From: Sphingobium sp. AP49
GTDB taxonomy: Bacteria > Pseudomonadota > Alphaproteobacteria > Sphingomonadales > Sphingomonadaceae
Direction of reading: 5' to 3'
DNA length: 64,000 nt
Assembly (NCBI RefSeq): GCF_000281715.2
Contig: NZ_CP124576.1
Coordinates: 1,185,501 to 1,249,500 of the forward strand
A program made the translations under genes and the position numbers. The first letter of the stretch is position 1; each line of letters starts with the position of its first letter. Positions 50,918-60,213 of this stretch are shown piece by piece. The notes beneath the pieces were generated by a model. The model did no database searches and was not told the DNA's origin. It saw only the letters and a program-made list of their open reading frames with translations.

Positions 50918-52969
50918 ATGAAACATATCCTGCTCGCCGGCCTTGGCGCACTGGCCCTGTCGTCGGCGCTGGTGGCCCCGGCAGCGGCCCGTCCCTTCAC
51001 GCCCAATGACATGGTGTCGCTGGACCGGGTGTCGTCGCCCACCGTGTCGCCGGACGGCAAGTGGATGGTCTATCAGTTGCGCAGTACGGATCTTGCCAAT
51101 AATCGGGGCCGTACGGACCTCTATCTGCTGGCCATAGACAAGGCCGGGCAGGCGCCCCGGCTGATCGCATCGGTGCCCGACAAGAATGAGGCATCGCCGG
51201 TCTTTTCGGCCGATGGCAGCGCGCTTTATTATGTCTCCAACGCCAGTGGCGACGACCAGTTGTGGCGCGCGCCGATCGCGGGTGGTCAGCCGGCGCAGAT
51301 CAGCAAGGCGCCGGGCGGCATTTCGGGTTTCCTGCTGAGCCCCCAGGGCGACAAGGTGGCGCTGTGGGCCGACCGCCCGGTCGGTGCGCGCACGATCGAC
51401 GATGTAAAGGCGCCGACCCCGCCGAGCGCGGGCAGCGGCCGGGTCTATGACCAACTGTTCGTGCGCCACTGGGACATGTGGAGCGACGGCCAGCGTTCGC
51501 AGATCTTCGTCATGCCGGTCGCGGGCGGCAAGGCGGTGTCGGTGATGGGCGGCCTGGTCGGTGACAGCCCGTCCAAGCCGTTTGGCGGGGCTGAGGAACT
51601 GGCCTGGAGCGCGGATGGCAAGACGCTGTTCTTCGCCCTGCGCGAGGCCGGGCGGATCGAGCCGCTGTCGACCAATCTGGATATTTTCAGCGTGCCGGCC
51701 GATGGTAGTGCCAAGCCGATCAACCTGACCGACGCCAATGACGCGACCGACACGATGCCGGTGGTGTCGCCGGACGGCAAATGGCTGGCCTATGCGGCGA
51801 TGAAGCGGCCGGGTTATGAGGCCGATCGGCTGGTGCTGATGCTACGCAACATCGCCACTGGCGAGACGCGCGCGTTGACCGAAGGCTGGGACAGGTCGGT
51901 CGGGTCGATCGCCTGGGAGGCAAATGGCAAGGGGCTGCTGGTCACCGCCAATGACGTGCTCGACAATCCGGTGTTCCGGGTCGATGCCGCATCGGGCAAG
52001 GTGACGCGGCTCACCCAAAAGGGCCATGCCGGCAGCGTCGTGCCGCTGCCCGATGGCGGTTTCGTCTATGCGCTGGACAGCATCCAGTCGCCGGCCGATT
52101 TCTGGAAGATGCCGGCTGCGAAGGGCAAGCCGGTGCGCCTGACGAATGTCAATGCGCAGAAGCTGGCCGGGGTGGACGATGTCTCGGTCCAGCGCTTCAG
52201 CTTCAAGGGCGCCAATGGCGACACGGTCTGGGGACAGATCGTCAAGCCCATGGGGGTCAAGGGCAAGCTGCCGGTCGCCTTCCTGGTACATGGCGGGCCG
52301 CAGGGCAGCTTCAACGACAGCTGGTCCTATCGCTGGAACCCCAAGGCGTTCGCCGCCCATGGCTATGCCGCGGTGATCGTCGATTTCCATGGCTCGACCG
52401 GCTATGGCCAGGCCTTCACCGATGCGATCAACCAGGATTGGGGCGGCAAGCCGCTGGAGGATCTGAAGCTGGGCCTCGCGGCCGCTGCGGCGAAGGATGC
52501 CAATGTCGATGCAGGCAATGCCTGTGCGCTGGGCGCCAGCTATGGCGGTTACATGATGAACTGGATCGAGGGGCAGTGGGCTGATGGCTTCAAGTGCATC
52601 GTCCAGCATGACGGCGTGTTCGACGCCCGCGCCATGGCCTATGAGACCGAGGAACTGTGGTTCGACGAATGGGAGTATGGCGGCCCCTATTATGAGAAGC
52701 CCGAAGAGTTCGAGAAATGGAACCCGGTCAATCATGTCGCCCATTGGAAGACGCCGATGCTGGTCGTGACCGGCGAGAAGGATTTCCGCATTCCCTATAC
52801 CCAGGGCATCGCCGCCTTCACAGCGTTGCAGCGGCGCGAGATCCCGTCGCGTCTGGTCGTCTTCCCGGACGAGAATCACTGGGTCTTGAAGCCCAAGAAC
52901 TCGCTGCAATGGTATGACGAAGCGCTGGGCTGGCTGGACCAGTGGACCGGCGCGGCCAAGGGGAAATGA
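50918..52969 (+). CDS. S9 family prolyl oligopeptidase-type peptidase, exported
   Basis: 683 residues. Signal peptide ending AAARP near residue 24. A WD40/beta-propeller-like part (about 30-420; VSPDGKWMVYQL, FSADGSALYYVSN, VVSPDGKWLAYAA) gates an alpha/beta-hydrolase domain (about 430-680) with catalytic Ser541 (GASYGGYM), Asp622 (GEKDFRIP) and His654 (DENHWV). The subgroup resembles dipeptidyl-peptidase 5-like and acylaminoacyl peptidases. Probably digests short peptides in the periplasm. Single gene. Confidence 0.92.
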   Translation: MKHILLAGLGALALSSALVAPAAARPFTPNDMVSLDRVSSPTVSPDGKWMVYQLRSTDLANNRGRTDLYLLAIDKAGQAPRLIASVPDKNEASPVFSADGSALYYVSNASGDDQLWRAPIAGGQPAQISKAPGGISGFLLSPQGDKVALWADRPVGARTIDDVKAPTPPSAGSGRVYDQLFVRHWDMWSDGQRSQIFVMPVAGGKAVSVMGGLVGDSPSKPFGGAEELAWSADGKTLFFALREAGRIEPLSTNLDIFSVPADGSAKPINLTDANDATDTMPVVSPDGKWLAYAAMKRPGYEADRLVLMLRNIATGETRALTEGWDRSVGSIAWEANGKGLLVTANDVLDNPVFRVDAASGKVTRLTQKGHAGSVVPLPDGGFVYALDSIQSPADFWKMPAAKGKPVRLTNVNAQKLAGVDDVSVQRFSFKGANGDTVWGQIVKPMGVKGKLPVAFLVHGGPQGSFNDSWSYRWNPKAFAAHGYAAVIVDFHGSTGYGQAFTDAINQDWGGKPLEDLKLGLAAAAAKDANVDAGNACALGASYGGYMMNWIEGQWADGFKCIVQHDGVFDARAMAYETEELWFDEWEYGGPYYEKPEEFEKWNPVNHVAHWKTPMLVVTGEKDFRIPYTQGIAAFTALQRREIPSRLVVFPDENHWVLKPKNSLQWYDEALGWLDQWTGAAKGK

Positions 52970-52990
52970 CGGGCTGAACGACGAGGCTCT

Positions 52991-53018
52991 TTCACTATAG
53001 AAGTTCAATTGTTATATA
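52991..53018 (+). promoter_or_regulatory. Possible promoter giving a leaderless mRNA
   Basis: TTCACT (52991-52996) and TATATA (53013-53018) are 16 bases apart in the only AT-rich stretch near here. Transcription from it would start at about 53025, which is the ATG of the next gene itself. No ribosome binding site precedes that ATG. Confidence 0.4.
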
Positions 53019-53024
53019 TTGGAT

Positions 53025-53240
53025 ATGGCGACGCAGCTGATCGAACTGGTTGATGGCCCCCTGGACACAGGGAAGCCCAGCAAGCCCAAATTTCGGACCG
53101 TTCGGAAGGATGGTCAGATCGTGAAGCTGCGTATCGTCGATGCCGACGGCCCAAATTTCAGTGCCGACCTCACCGCGTCGTTCCAGGCGAATATTCGTCG
53201 TGCACGTAAGGAAAATCGCGAGATAGAGAACGATAGTTGA
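53025..53240 (+). CDS. Small basic protein, putative antitoxin partner
   Basis: 71 residues; starts MATQLIELVDGPLDTGKPSKPKFRTVRKDGQIVKLRIV and ends in a charged helix (SFQANIRRARKENREIENDS). No ribosome binding site. Its stop overlaps the zeta-toxin-like start (TTGA). Gene pairs of a small protein and a predicted kinase of the zeta/COG4185 class are common and usually read as toxin-antitoxin modules; this assignment is by position. The GC content is lower than its neighbours. Confidence 0.6.
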   Translation: MATQLIELVDGPLDTGKPSKPKFRTVRKDGQIVKLRIVDADGPNFSADLTASFQANIRRARKENREIENDS

Positions 53241-53860
53241 TCAACAAGGGAACAGCGCGTCCACGGTTATGGATTGTCGCTGGTCCCAACGGGTCAGGCA
53301 AGAGTACGGCCTACGGTCGCAATGACCTTGTCGGATTTGACGGTTCGGTATGGATCATCAATCCCGACCTGCTGACCGCCAGGTTACAGAAAACCGAAAA
53401 CCTGCCTTTGCTCGATGCCAATCTCGCAGCGGTTCAGCGTATTGAAACATGGCTGGATGCCTCGATCAGGGTGCATCAGACCATTGGCGTTGAAACCGTA
53501 TTGTCCAGCGGGAAGTATCGGCGATTGGTCGAACTCGCACGCAGCCATGATTTCGAAATCCACCTGATCTATGTTTTTCTGGATAGCGTCGAGAAGCAGT
53601 TGAAGCGCATCAAGCAGCGCGTCGCTAAAGGCGGGCATGACGTCCCGGCCGACAAGGTCCGATCGCGACGAGAGCGGTCGTTTGAACAGCTTTCCTGGTT
53701 TTTCTACCAGGCAGACAGGGCTTGGGTATATGACAACAGCGGTGCGGAACTCGAATTGGTTGCGCAAAAGGGGGATGGCAAAGTTCGCGTCAAAGCCGAT
53801 GCCATTCCCGAACTCTTGAAAGCGTTATTGCCGCCCGCAATGTTGGATGACGCAACATAG
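53237..53860 (+). CDS. Zeta-toxin-like P-loop kinase (COG4185 type)
   Basis: 207 residues with a TTG start overlapping the preceding stop; no ATG exists upstream of the P-loop. Walker A LWIVAGPNGSGKSTAYG (Lys22), then DLLTARL, VETVLSSGKYRRLVELARSHDFEIHLIYVFLD, and an Arg-rich lid KRIKQRVAKGGHDVPADKVRSRRERS that fits the family's nucleotide-sugar binding kinase fold. Zeta toxins phosphorylate UDP-N-acetylglucosamine; this group's substrate is not established. Ends 60 bases before valS. Confidence 0.85.
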   Translation: MINKGTARPRLWIVAGPNGSGKSTAYGRNDLVGFDGSVWIINPDLLTARLQKTENLPLLDANLAAVQRIETWLDASIRVHQTIGVETVLSSGKYRRLVELARSHDFEIHLIYVFLDSVEKQLKRIKQRVAKGGHDVPADKVRSRRERSFEQLSWFFYQADRAWVYDNSGAELELVAQKGDGKVRVKADAIPELLKALLPPAMLDDAT

Positions 53861-53920
53861 TTTGGCTCTGACTTCTGGGCGCTCTCTTGCGTGTCGTGCG
53901 GCAGGCGTTAAAGCGCGATC

Positions 53921-56773
53921 ATGACCGAACTGCCCAAAACCTTCGACCCCGCCGCCATCGAGACCCGCTGGTACCAGCATTGGGAGGCCAATGGCCTGTT
54001 CCGCCCGGACCGTCCGGGCGCCGAACCCTTCACCATCGTCAATCCGCCGCCGAACGTGACCGGCAGCCTGCATGTCGGCCATGCGCTCGACAATACGCTG
54101 CAGGACATCGTCGTGCGCTATGAGCGGCTGCGCGGCAAGGATGCGCTGTGGGTGGTCGGCACCGACCATGCCGGCATCGCGACCCAGATGGTGGTTGAGC
54201 GGCAGCTGAACGCGGCCGGGCAGAAGCGCACCGATTTCAGCCGCGACGATTTCATCGCCAAGGTGTGGGACTGGAAGGCGGAAAGTGGCGGCGCGATCAC
54301 CAGCCAGCTGCGCCGTCTGGGCTGTTCGATGGACTGGGCCAATGAACGCTTCACCATGGACGAGGGCTTTTCCAAGGCCGTCATCAAGGTGTTCGTGGAG
54401 TTGCACCAGCGCGGCCTGCTCTATCGCGACAAGCGTCTGGTCAACTGGGACCCGCATTTCCGATCGGCCATTTCCGACCTGGAGGTCGAGACCAAGGAGA
54501 CGCAGGGCGGCTTCTGGCGCTTCCGCTATCCGCTGGCGGACGGCGTGACGCTGGCCGACGGCAGCGACCATATCGTCGTCGCCACCACGCGCCCGGAAAC
54601 CATGCTGGCCGACATGGCGGTTGCGGTGAATGCCGAGGATCCGCGCTACAAGGATGTCATCGGCAAGGAAATCTTCCAGCCGATCACCGGTCGCCGCTTC
54701 AAGATCGTCGCCGACGAACATGCCGATCCGGAACTGGGTTCGGGTGCGGTCAAGATCACGCCGGGCCATGACTTCAACGATTTCGAGGTCGGTAAGCGCG
54801 CGGGCATGAAGGCGGCGGACATGCTCAACATGTTCGATGCCGATGCCAATGTCGTGCAGACCGCCGATGGCCTGATCCCCGATCGCTTCCTGGGGCTGCA
54901 TCGCTTCAAGAAGGACGGCCGGGACGGCGCGCGCGAGGCCGTGGTCGCGGAAATGAAGGAACTCGGCTTCCTCGTGTCCCATGTCACGAAGAACAAGGAA
55001 GGCGAGGAGGTCGCCGCCGATTTCGAGCCGCGCACGATCCAGACCCCCTATGGCGACCGTTCTGGCGTGGTGATCGAGCCCTGGCTGACCGACCAATGGT
55101 ATGTCGATGCCGGAAAGCTGGCGGTGGCGCCGATGCAGGCGGTGCGTGACGGCCGGATCGAGATCGTCCCCAAGAGCTGGGAAAAGACCTTCTTCAACTG
55201 GATGGAGAATATCCAGCCCTGGTGCGTGTCGCGCCAGCTCTGGTGGGGCCATCAGATCCCGGCCTGGTTTGGGCACAATAAGCAAGTTTACGAAGATGTC
55301 TCATATGACGGAATGGACGCCAGTCCGCCGCATAACTGGGCAGGAAGCCATATTGTCGTCGCCAACAATGCAGATGAGGCTCGGCAGGAATTTGCTGAAT
55401 ATTACGGTGTGGATATTTCGGCGATCGGCGAGATAGGACCAAACGATTCTGCTGCCGTACCGTTGGGACCAAATCATCGACATGAGATCAAGATCAGCCG
55501 CGATCCCGACGTGCTCGACACCTGGTTCTCGTCCGCCTTGTGGCCGTTCGGCACGCTGGGCTGGCCGGAACAGAGCGATACGCTGGCCCGCCATTATCCC
55601 AATGACCTGCTGATCTCCGGTTTCGACATCCTGTTCTTCTGGGATGCACGCATGGCGATGCAGGGGATGGAGTTCATGGGCGATGTGCCGTGGAAGAAGC
55701 TCTATCTCCATGGCCTGGTGCGTGCGGCCGACGGGCAGAAAATGTCCAAGTCCAAGGGCAATGTGGTCGATCCGCTGGGCCTGATCGACAAGTTCGGCGC
55801 CGACGCGCTGCGCTTCTTCATGGCGGCGATGGAAAGCCAGGGCCGCGACGTGAAGATGGATGAGAAGCGGGTCGAGGGCTATCGCAACTTCGCGACCAAG
55901 CTGTGGAACGCGGCGCGCTTCCTGCAGGCCAATGGCGTCACCGCCTCGACCAGCCGCGAAGCAGCGCACGCCACGCTGCCGGTCAATCGCTGGATCATCG
56001 CCGAAACGGTGGCGACGGTGCAGGCGATCGACACGGCCATGACCGAACTGCGTTTCGACGCGGGCGCCAACGCCATCTATCACTTCGTCTGGGACCAGTT
56101 TTGCGACTGGTATATCGAACTGACCAAGGGTTCGATGGATGACGAGACGAAGGCCGTTGCCGGCTGGGCGTTCGACCAGATCCTGGTCATGCTGCACCCC
56201 TTCATGCCCTTCATCACCGAAGAGCTGTGGCAGTTGACCGGCGCGCGTGCGCAGGAACTGATCGTCGCGGAATGGCCGGTCGCCCTCTATGAGGTCGACA
56301 CCGATGCGCAGGGCGAGATCGACTGGCTGATCCGTCTGGTGAGCGCGATCCGCACCGCGCGGACCGAACTCAACGTGCCGCCGGGCGCCAAGCTGCGCAT
56401 GGTCGTGCGCGATGCGGCGGACGAGACGCGGGGGCGCCTCGACCGTCAGGGTGCGGCGCTGGCGCGGCTGGGCCGGATCGAGAGCCTGGCCTATGGCGAG
56501 GATGTCGCTGGCGGCGCGGCGCAGATCGTCGTCGACGAGGCGACTTTCATCCTGCCGCTGGAGGGCGTGATCGACATTGCAGCGGAAAAGACCCGCCTCG
56601 AAAAGGCACTGGCGGCAGCGGCCAAGGAACGGGATTCGCTGGGCGGTCGCCTGTCGAACCCGGCTTTCGTCGAGAAGGCCAAGCCCGAGGCCGTGGCCAA
56701 GGCGCGCGAGGACCATGCCGAAAAGACCGCCGAGGCGGAAAGGCTGAAGGCGGCACTGGACCGGTTGGGCTGA
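53921..56773 (+). CDS. valS: Valyl-tRNA synthetase
   Basis: 950 residues. Class I signature [18 protein letters not shown] (about 46-63), KMSKS at 607-611 ([16 protein letters not shown]), the editing domain in between, tRNA-binding [16 protein letters not shown] and a C-terminal coiled coil ([30 protein letters not shown]). The catalytic motifs are intact. Residues about 451-527 (bases 55271-55500) have an atypical base composition and do not look like other alphaproteobacterial ValRS in the segment between the [10 protein letters not shown] and [18 protein letters not shown] motifs; see findings. Confidence 0.96.
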   Translation: MTELPKTFDPAAIETRWYQHWEANGLFRPDRPGAEPFTIVNPPPNVTGSLHVGHALDNTLQDIVVRYERLRGKDALWVVGTDHAGIATQMVVERQLNAAGQKRTDFSRDDFIAKVWDWKAESGGAITSQLRRLGCSMDWANERFTMDEGFSKAVIKVFVELHQRGLLYRDKRLVNWDPHFRSAISDLEVETKETQGGFWRFRYPLADGVTLADGSDHIVVATTRPETMLADMAVAVNAEDPRYKDVIGKEIFQPITGRRFKIVADEHADPELGSGAVKITPGHDFNDFEVGKRAGMKAADMLNMFDADANVVQTADGLIPDRFLGLHRFKKDGRDGAREAVVAEMKELGFLVSHVTKNKEGEEVAADFEPRTIQTPYGDRSGVVIEPWLTDQWYVDAGKLAVAPMQAVRDGRIEIVPKSWEKTFFNWMENIQPWCVSRQLWWGHQIPAWFGHNKQVYEDVSYDGMDASPPHNWAGSHIVVANNADEARQEFAEYYGVDISAIGEIGPNDSAAVPLGPNHRHEIKISRDPDVLDTWFSSALWPFGTLGWPEQSDTLARHYPNDLLISGFDILFFWDARMAMQGMEFMGDVPWKKLYLHGLVRAADGQKMSKSKGNVVDPLGLIDKFGADALRFFMAAMESQGRDVKMDEKRVEGYRNFATKLWNAARFLQANGVTASTSREAAHATLPVNRWIIAETVATVQAIDTAMTELRFDAGANAIYHFVWDQFCDWYIELTKGSMDDETKAVAGWAFDQILVMLHPFMPFITEELWQLTGARAQELIVAEWPVALYEVDTDAQGEIDWLIRLVSAIRTARTELNVPPGAKLRMVVRDAADETRGRLDRQGAALARLGRIESLAYGEDVAGGAAQIVVDEATFILPLEGVIDIAAEKTRLEKALAAAAKERDSLGGRLSNPAFVEKAKPEAVAKAREDHAEKTAEAERLKAALDRLG

Positions 56774-56817
56774 GCCGCCTAGCCTGCGCCGCAATCGGGG
56801 ATAAGGGGTAAGGGCGA

Positions 56818-58269
56818 ATGGCAGCAGGGGCACAAGGGGCGCGGGACCTGACACAGGGGCCGATCGCCTCCACCTTGCTGGCATTCGCCATCCCGACACT
56901 GGCGTCCAATATCCTCCAGTCGCTGAACGGATCGATCAACGCGATCTGGGTCGGTCGCTTCTTGGGGCCACAGGCGCTCGCCGCGACGGCGAACGCCAAT
57001 ATCATCATGTTCCTGATGTTCTCCGTCGTGTTCGGCTTCGGCATGGCGTCGACGGTGATGATCGCGCAGGCGGTCGGCGCGCGCGATATGGACGCGGCGC
57101 GGCGCGCCTTCGGCTCGGCCGTGGGTTTCTGCTTCCTGCTGGCCATGGGCGTCGCGGTGGCGGGCTGGTTCGGCGGGCCGGCGCTGCTCCATCTGCTGGC
57201 GACGCCGCCCGAGGCGTTCGACATGGCGCTGACCTATCTGCGGGTCATCTTCGTCGCGATGCCGGCCTCGCTGCTGAGCGTCATGATGATGATGGGCCTG
57301 CGCGGCACGGGCGACGCCCGCACGCCTTTGATTTTCATGATCCTGTCGGTGGCTATCGACCTGGTGCTCAATCCCGTGCTGATCCTGGGCCTGGGGCCGA
57401 TCCCGGCTATGGGGATTGGCGGCTCTGCGGCGGCGACGGCGGCAGCGGGCTTCATCAGCCTGATCGGCCTCATCATCTACACCTATGCCAAGGATCTGCC
57501 GCTGCGGCTTCGAGGCGTGGAACTGGGCTATCTCAAGCCTGCGATGGACGAGATGCGGGTGCTATCGACCAAGGGCCTGCCGATGGGCCTGCAGATGATC
57601 GTCATGTCGACGTCGGGCCTGGTGATGATCGGCCTGGTCAATCGCGAGGGTTTTCTGGTGACGGCCGCCTATGGTGCCGCGCAGCAGATCTGGACCTATC
57701 TGCAAATGCCGGCCATGGCGATGGGGGCGGCGGTCAGCGCGATGGCGGCGCAGAATATCGGTGCGGGGCGCTGGGACCGGATCAGCAAGATTACGGGTTA
57801 TGGCATTGGTTATTTGCTGGCGATCACCGGCGCGATGGTGGTCGTCATCCTGATCTTCCACGAAGCGCTGCTGTCGCTGTTCCTCAGTCATAATCAGGCA
57901 GTGATCGACGCGGCCTGGAATATGCAGTTGCTGGCAAGCTGGAGCTTCATGCTGTTTGGTTGCACGATGATCCTGTTCGGGGTGATGCGGGCGAACGGCG
58001 TGGTCGTGGCACCGTTGCTGATCCTGATCTTCACACTCTTCGCCGTGCGACTGGGCTTCTATTATGCGATCTATCCCCGGATCGGTGCGGACGCATTGTG
58101 GCTGAGCTTCCCGGCGGGATCGGCAGTCTCGTTGACGCTGGCGGCCCTGGTCTATTGGCAGGGGGGATGGCGCAAGGCCACGCTGATGGTCCCGATTCAC
58201 GAAGAGGAATGCCGCGAGGCGGTGCACAGCGAAACCGAGCCGGCCGGGCGGATATCGCCGACCGGCTGA
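56818..58269 (+). CDS. MATE family exporter
   Basis: 483 residues, 12 membrane segments. Two MatE halves: GPIASTLLAFAIPTLASNILQSLNGSINAIWVGRFLGPQALAATANAN and, in the second half, TKGLPMGLQMIVMSTSGLVMIGLVNREG with QQIWTYLQMPAMAMGAAVSAMAAQNIGAGR. The NorM-type Na+ or H+ exporters of cationic drugs are the nearest recognised group; substrate unknown. Start ATG follows AAGGG; 44 bases after valS, so probably separate. It converges on the HerA gene with 5 bases between. Confidence 0.9.
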   Translation: MAAGAQGARDLTQGPIASTLLAFAIPTLASNILQSLNGSINAIWVGRFLGPQALAATANANIIMFLMFSVVFGFGMASTVMIAQAVGARDMDAARRAFGSAVGFCFLLAMGVAVAGWFGGPALLHLLATPPEAFDMALTYLRVIFVAMPASLLSVMMMMGLRGTGDARTPLIFMILSVAIDLVLNPVLILGLGPIPAMGIGGSAAATAAAGFISLIGLIIYTYAKDLPLRLRGVELGYLKPAMDEMRVLSTKGLPMGLQMIVMSTSGLVMIGLVNREGFLVTAAYGAAQQIWTYLQMPAMAMGAAVSAMAAQNIGAGRWDRISKITGYGIGYLLAITGAMVVVILIFHEALLSLFLSHNQAVIDAAWNMQLLASWSFMLFGCTMILFGVMRANGVVVAPLLILIFTLFAVRLGFYYAIYPRIGADALWLSFPAGSAVSLTLAALVYWQGGWRKATLMVPIHEEECREAVHSETEPAGRISPTG

Positions 58270-58274
58270 GACGG

Positions 58275-59957
58275 TCAGCGCCCCTGGTTGCGCCAGCGCG
58301 TGATGGTGCGTTCCAATATGTCGTTTTCGCCGCCGGCCTGACGCCACAATTCGGTGAAGCTCGGATCGCCCGAAGCGGGACGGCGTGATTCTTCCAGATT
58401 GTCGAGGGCGACGCGGATCGGCACGGCGACGCCTTCGCCGCAGATGATGGCTTCACGGTTGCGCAATGCGGGAATGGAATCCAGGAAGCCGCGCGCGCCT
58501 TCCGGCATGGCTGCCTTCACAAAGGCCTGGTCGCGATCATTGTTGAGACGCATCGAGATGATGGTGCCGCACTGCGACAGCACGCCCTCGGCTAGGTCGG
58601 AGGGGCGCTGGGTGATGAGCCCCAGCGACACGCCATATTTACGGCCTTCCTTGGCGATCCGTTCCAGGATGCGGCGCACTGCCTGACCGCCGCCGGCCGT
58701 GCTGGCCGGTATGTAGCGATGCGCTTCCTCGCACACCAGCAGGATGGGGCGCTGCGGCTCGTCGCGCGCCCAGATGGCATAGTCGAATACCAGCCGCGAC
58801 AGCACCGATACGACCACCGAAGTGATGTCCGATGGCATGGCCGACACATCGATGATGGAGATCGGCTTGCCGTTTGAAGGCAGGCGGAAGATTTTGGCGA
58901 GGAAGGCTTGCATCGAATCCGCGACCAACATGCCGGAGAACATGAAGGAATAGCGCGGATCGGACTTGATCTCGTCGACTTTGGACTTGAGCCGCATATA
59001 GGGCAGCGACCCGGTGCCTTTTTCCAGCTTGCCCATCTCGTTCTGCAGGATCGCGGTCAGATCCGACAGCAGATAGGGTACGGGGGAATCCACGGTCAGG
59101 CGACCGATGCTTTCGGCCAGGCGGTTCTTCATCCGCGCGGCCAGCAGGCATTTGGCGAGGATATCGCAATCCTGCGTGCGTTCGGCCCCTTCCGACGTCA
59201 CGAACACTTCGCAATGTTCCTCGAAATTCATCAGCCAATAGGGCAATGCGAGGTTGTTGATATCGAACACCGCGCCATTTTGCTGGAAGGCGGCGCCATA
59301 TTCGCCATGGGGATCGATCATCACGATATGGCCCTGGGGCGACAGGTCGCAGATGCGGTGCAGGATCAGCGCGGCGCTAGTCGACTTGCCGGTACCGGTC
59401 GATCCGAGCAGCGCGAAATGCTTGCCCAGCATGGAATCGACATACAGCGCGGCGCGGGTGTCCGTGGTGGGGTAGACGGTGCCGATCTGGACATGGGGCC
59501 TTTCGTCTGCCGCATAGATTTGCTGCATGTCCAGGCTGGAAACCGGATAAATGTCGGTGCCGGGCGTGGGATAGCGGGTGACGCCGCGACGGAAGCGGTA
59601 GATTCGCCCGGTCAGCCTTTCCTCTTCACCCTCGCCCAGGAAGTCGATGTCGGCGATGATCGCGCCGCCATTGCTGCGGTCCAGCACCAGCGAACGGATA
59701 TTGGCGATCAACCAGCATTCGCCCACTCGCATCTTCACCTGGCTACCAACTTGGCCGGCCATGGCGGTGCAAGGGTCCAGATCGTGCGAGAAGGCACTCA
59801 GGCTATTGGGGTCGACCAGTATCTTGGAACTGGATCCGGCAATCTGGAAAACCATGCCCAGCGACGGGCCAAGGTCTGGCCCTGCCTGCCGGGCCGGAAA
59901 AGGTTGCGCGGACGCTGTCTCTTGAGAAAATTGATATGCGCCCGGCATTTGGGTCAT
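58275..59957 (-). CDS. HerA/DUF87-type hexameric ATPase
   Basis: 560 residues. N-terminal HAS-barrel-like region (about 70-145), P-loop GSTGTGKST (185-193) and Walker B-like ILLVCEEAHRYIP with the catalytic glutamate; GLITQRPSDLAEGVLSQCGTIISMRL is the sensor/arginine-finger region. DNA pump or remodelling ATPase in the cytoplasm. HerA usually works with NurA or, in defence loci, Sir2 or nuclease partners; none is next to it here, so its role is open. Divergent from the acyltransferase. Confidence 0.85.
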   Translation of the reverse strand: MTQMPGAYQFSQETASAQPFPARQAGPDLGPSLGMVFQIAGSSSKILVDPNSLSAFSHDLDPCTAMAGQVGSQVKMRVGECWLIANIRSLVLDRSNGGAIIADIDFLGEGEEERLTGRIYRFRRGVTRYPTPGTDIYPVSSLDMQQIYAADERPHVQIGTVYPTTDTRAALYVDSMLGKHFALLGSTGTGKSTSAALILHRICDLSPQGHIVMIDPHGEYGAAFQQNGAVFDINNLALPYWLMNFEEHCEVFVTSEGAERTQDCDILAKCLLAARMKNRLAESIGRLTVDSPVPYLLSDLTAILQNEMGKLEKGTGSLPYMRLKSKVDEIKSDPRYSFMFSGMLVADSMQAFLAKIFRLPSNGKPISIIDVSAMPSDITSVVVSVLSRLVFDYAIWARDEPQRPILLVCEEAHRYIPASTAGGGQAVRRILERIAKEGRKYGVSLGLITQRPSDLAEGVLSQCGTIISMRLNNDRDQAFVKAAMPEGARGFLDSIPALRNREAIICGEGVAVPIRVALDNLEESRRPASGDPSFTELWRQAGGENDILERTITRWRNQGR

Positions 59958-60213
59958 GAGCCTTAATTGTCCCCCTTACCGGATAGCATCCGGCAAACCT
60001 ATTCGCTCGTAACGATCAGAGGTAAATATTGGATTACAGTCGATTATTGGCTGGGGCTTGGGGGGCTGGTGCGCGCTGGAAGGTCGATGCTGCGCCGGGA
60101 ATGTCGACGCTTGAACCCATCATTTCGTCATGCAATCGCCCCGGCCGGGCCGAGGCGCTGGAACGGGGGGCGGTTTCGCGCATTGAGAAGCTGACCATAG
60201 TCAGGAAAATTAC
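59958..60213. other. 256-base divergent intergenic region
   Basis: Between the HerA-type ATPase and the acyltransferase. No protein supported; a few short open frames lack ribosome binding sites. It should contain promoters for both genes. TTAATTGTCCCCCTTA near 59965 resembles a CtrA box but has the wrong spacing. Confidence 0.4.

Noticed and set aside
55301..56899. 532-codon minus-strand frame opposite valS
   Set aside because: Antisense of a ValRS with intact HVGH and KMSKS motifs; starts in the low-GC patch where stop codons are scarcer by chance.
59962..59980. TTAA...TTA near the HerA start as a CtrA box
   Set aside because: The spacing is nine bases, not seven, and the second half is not TTAAC.
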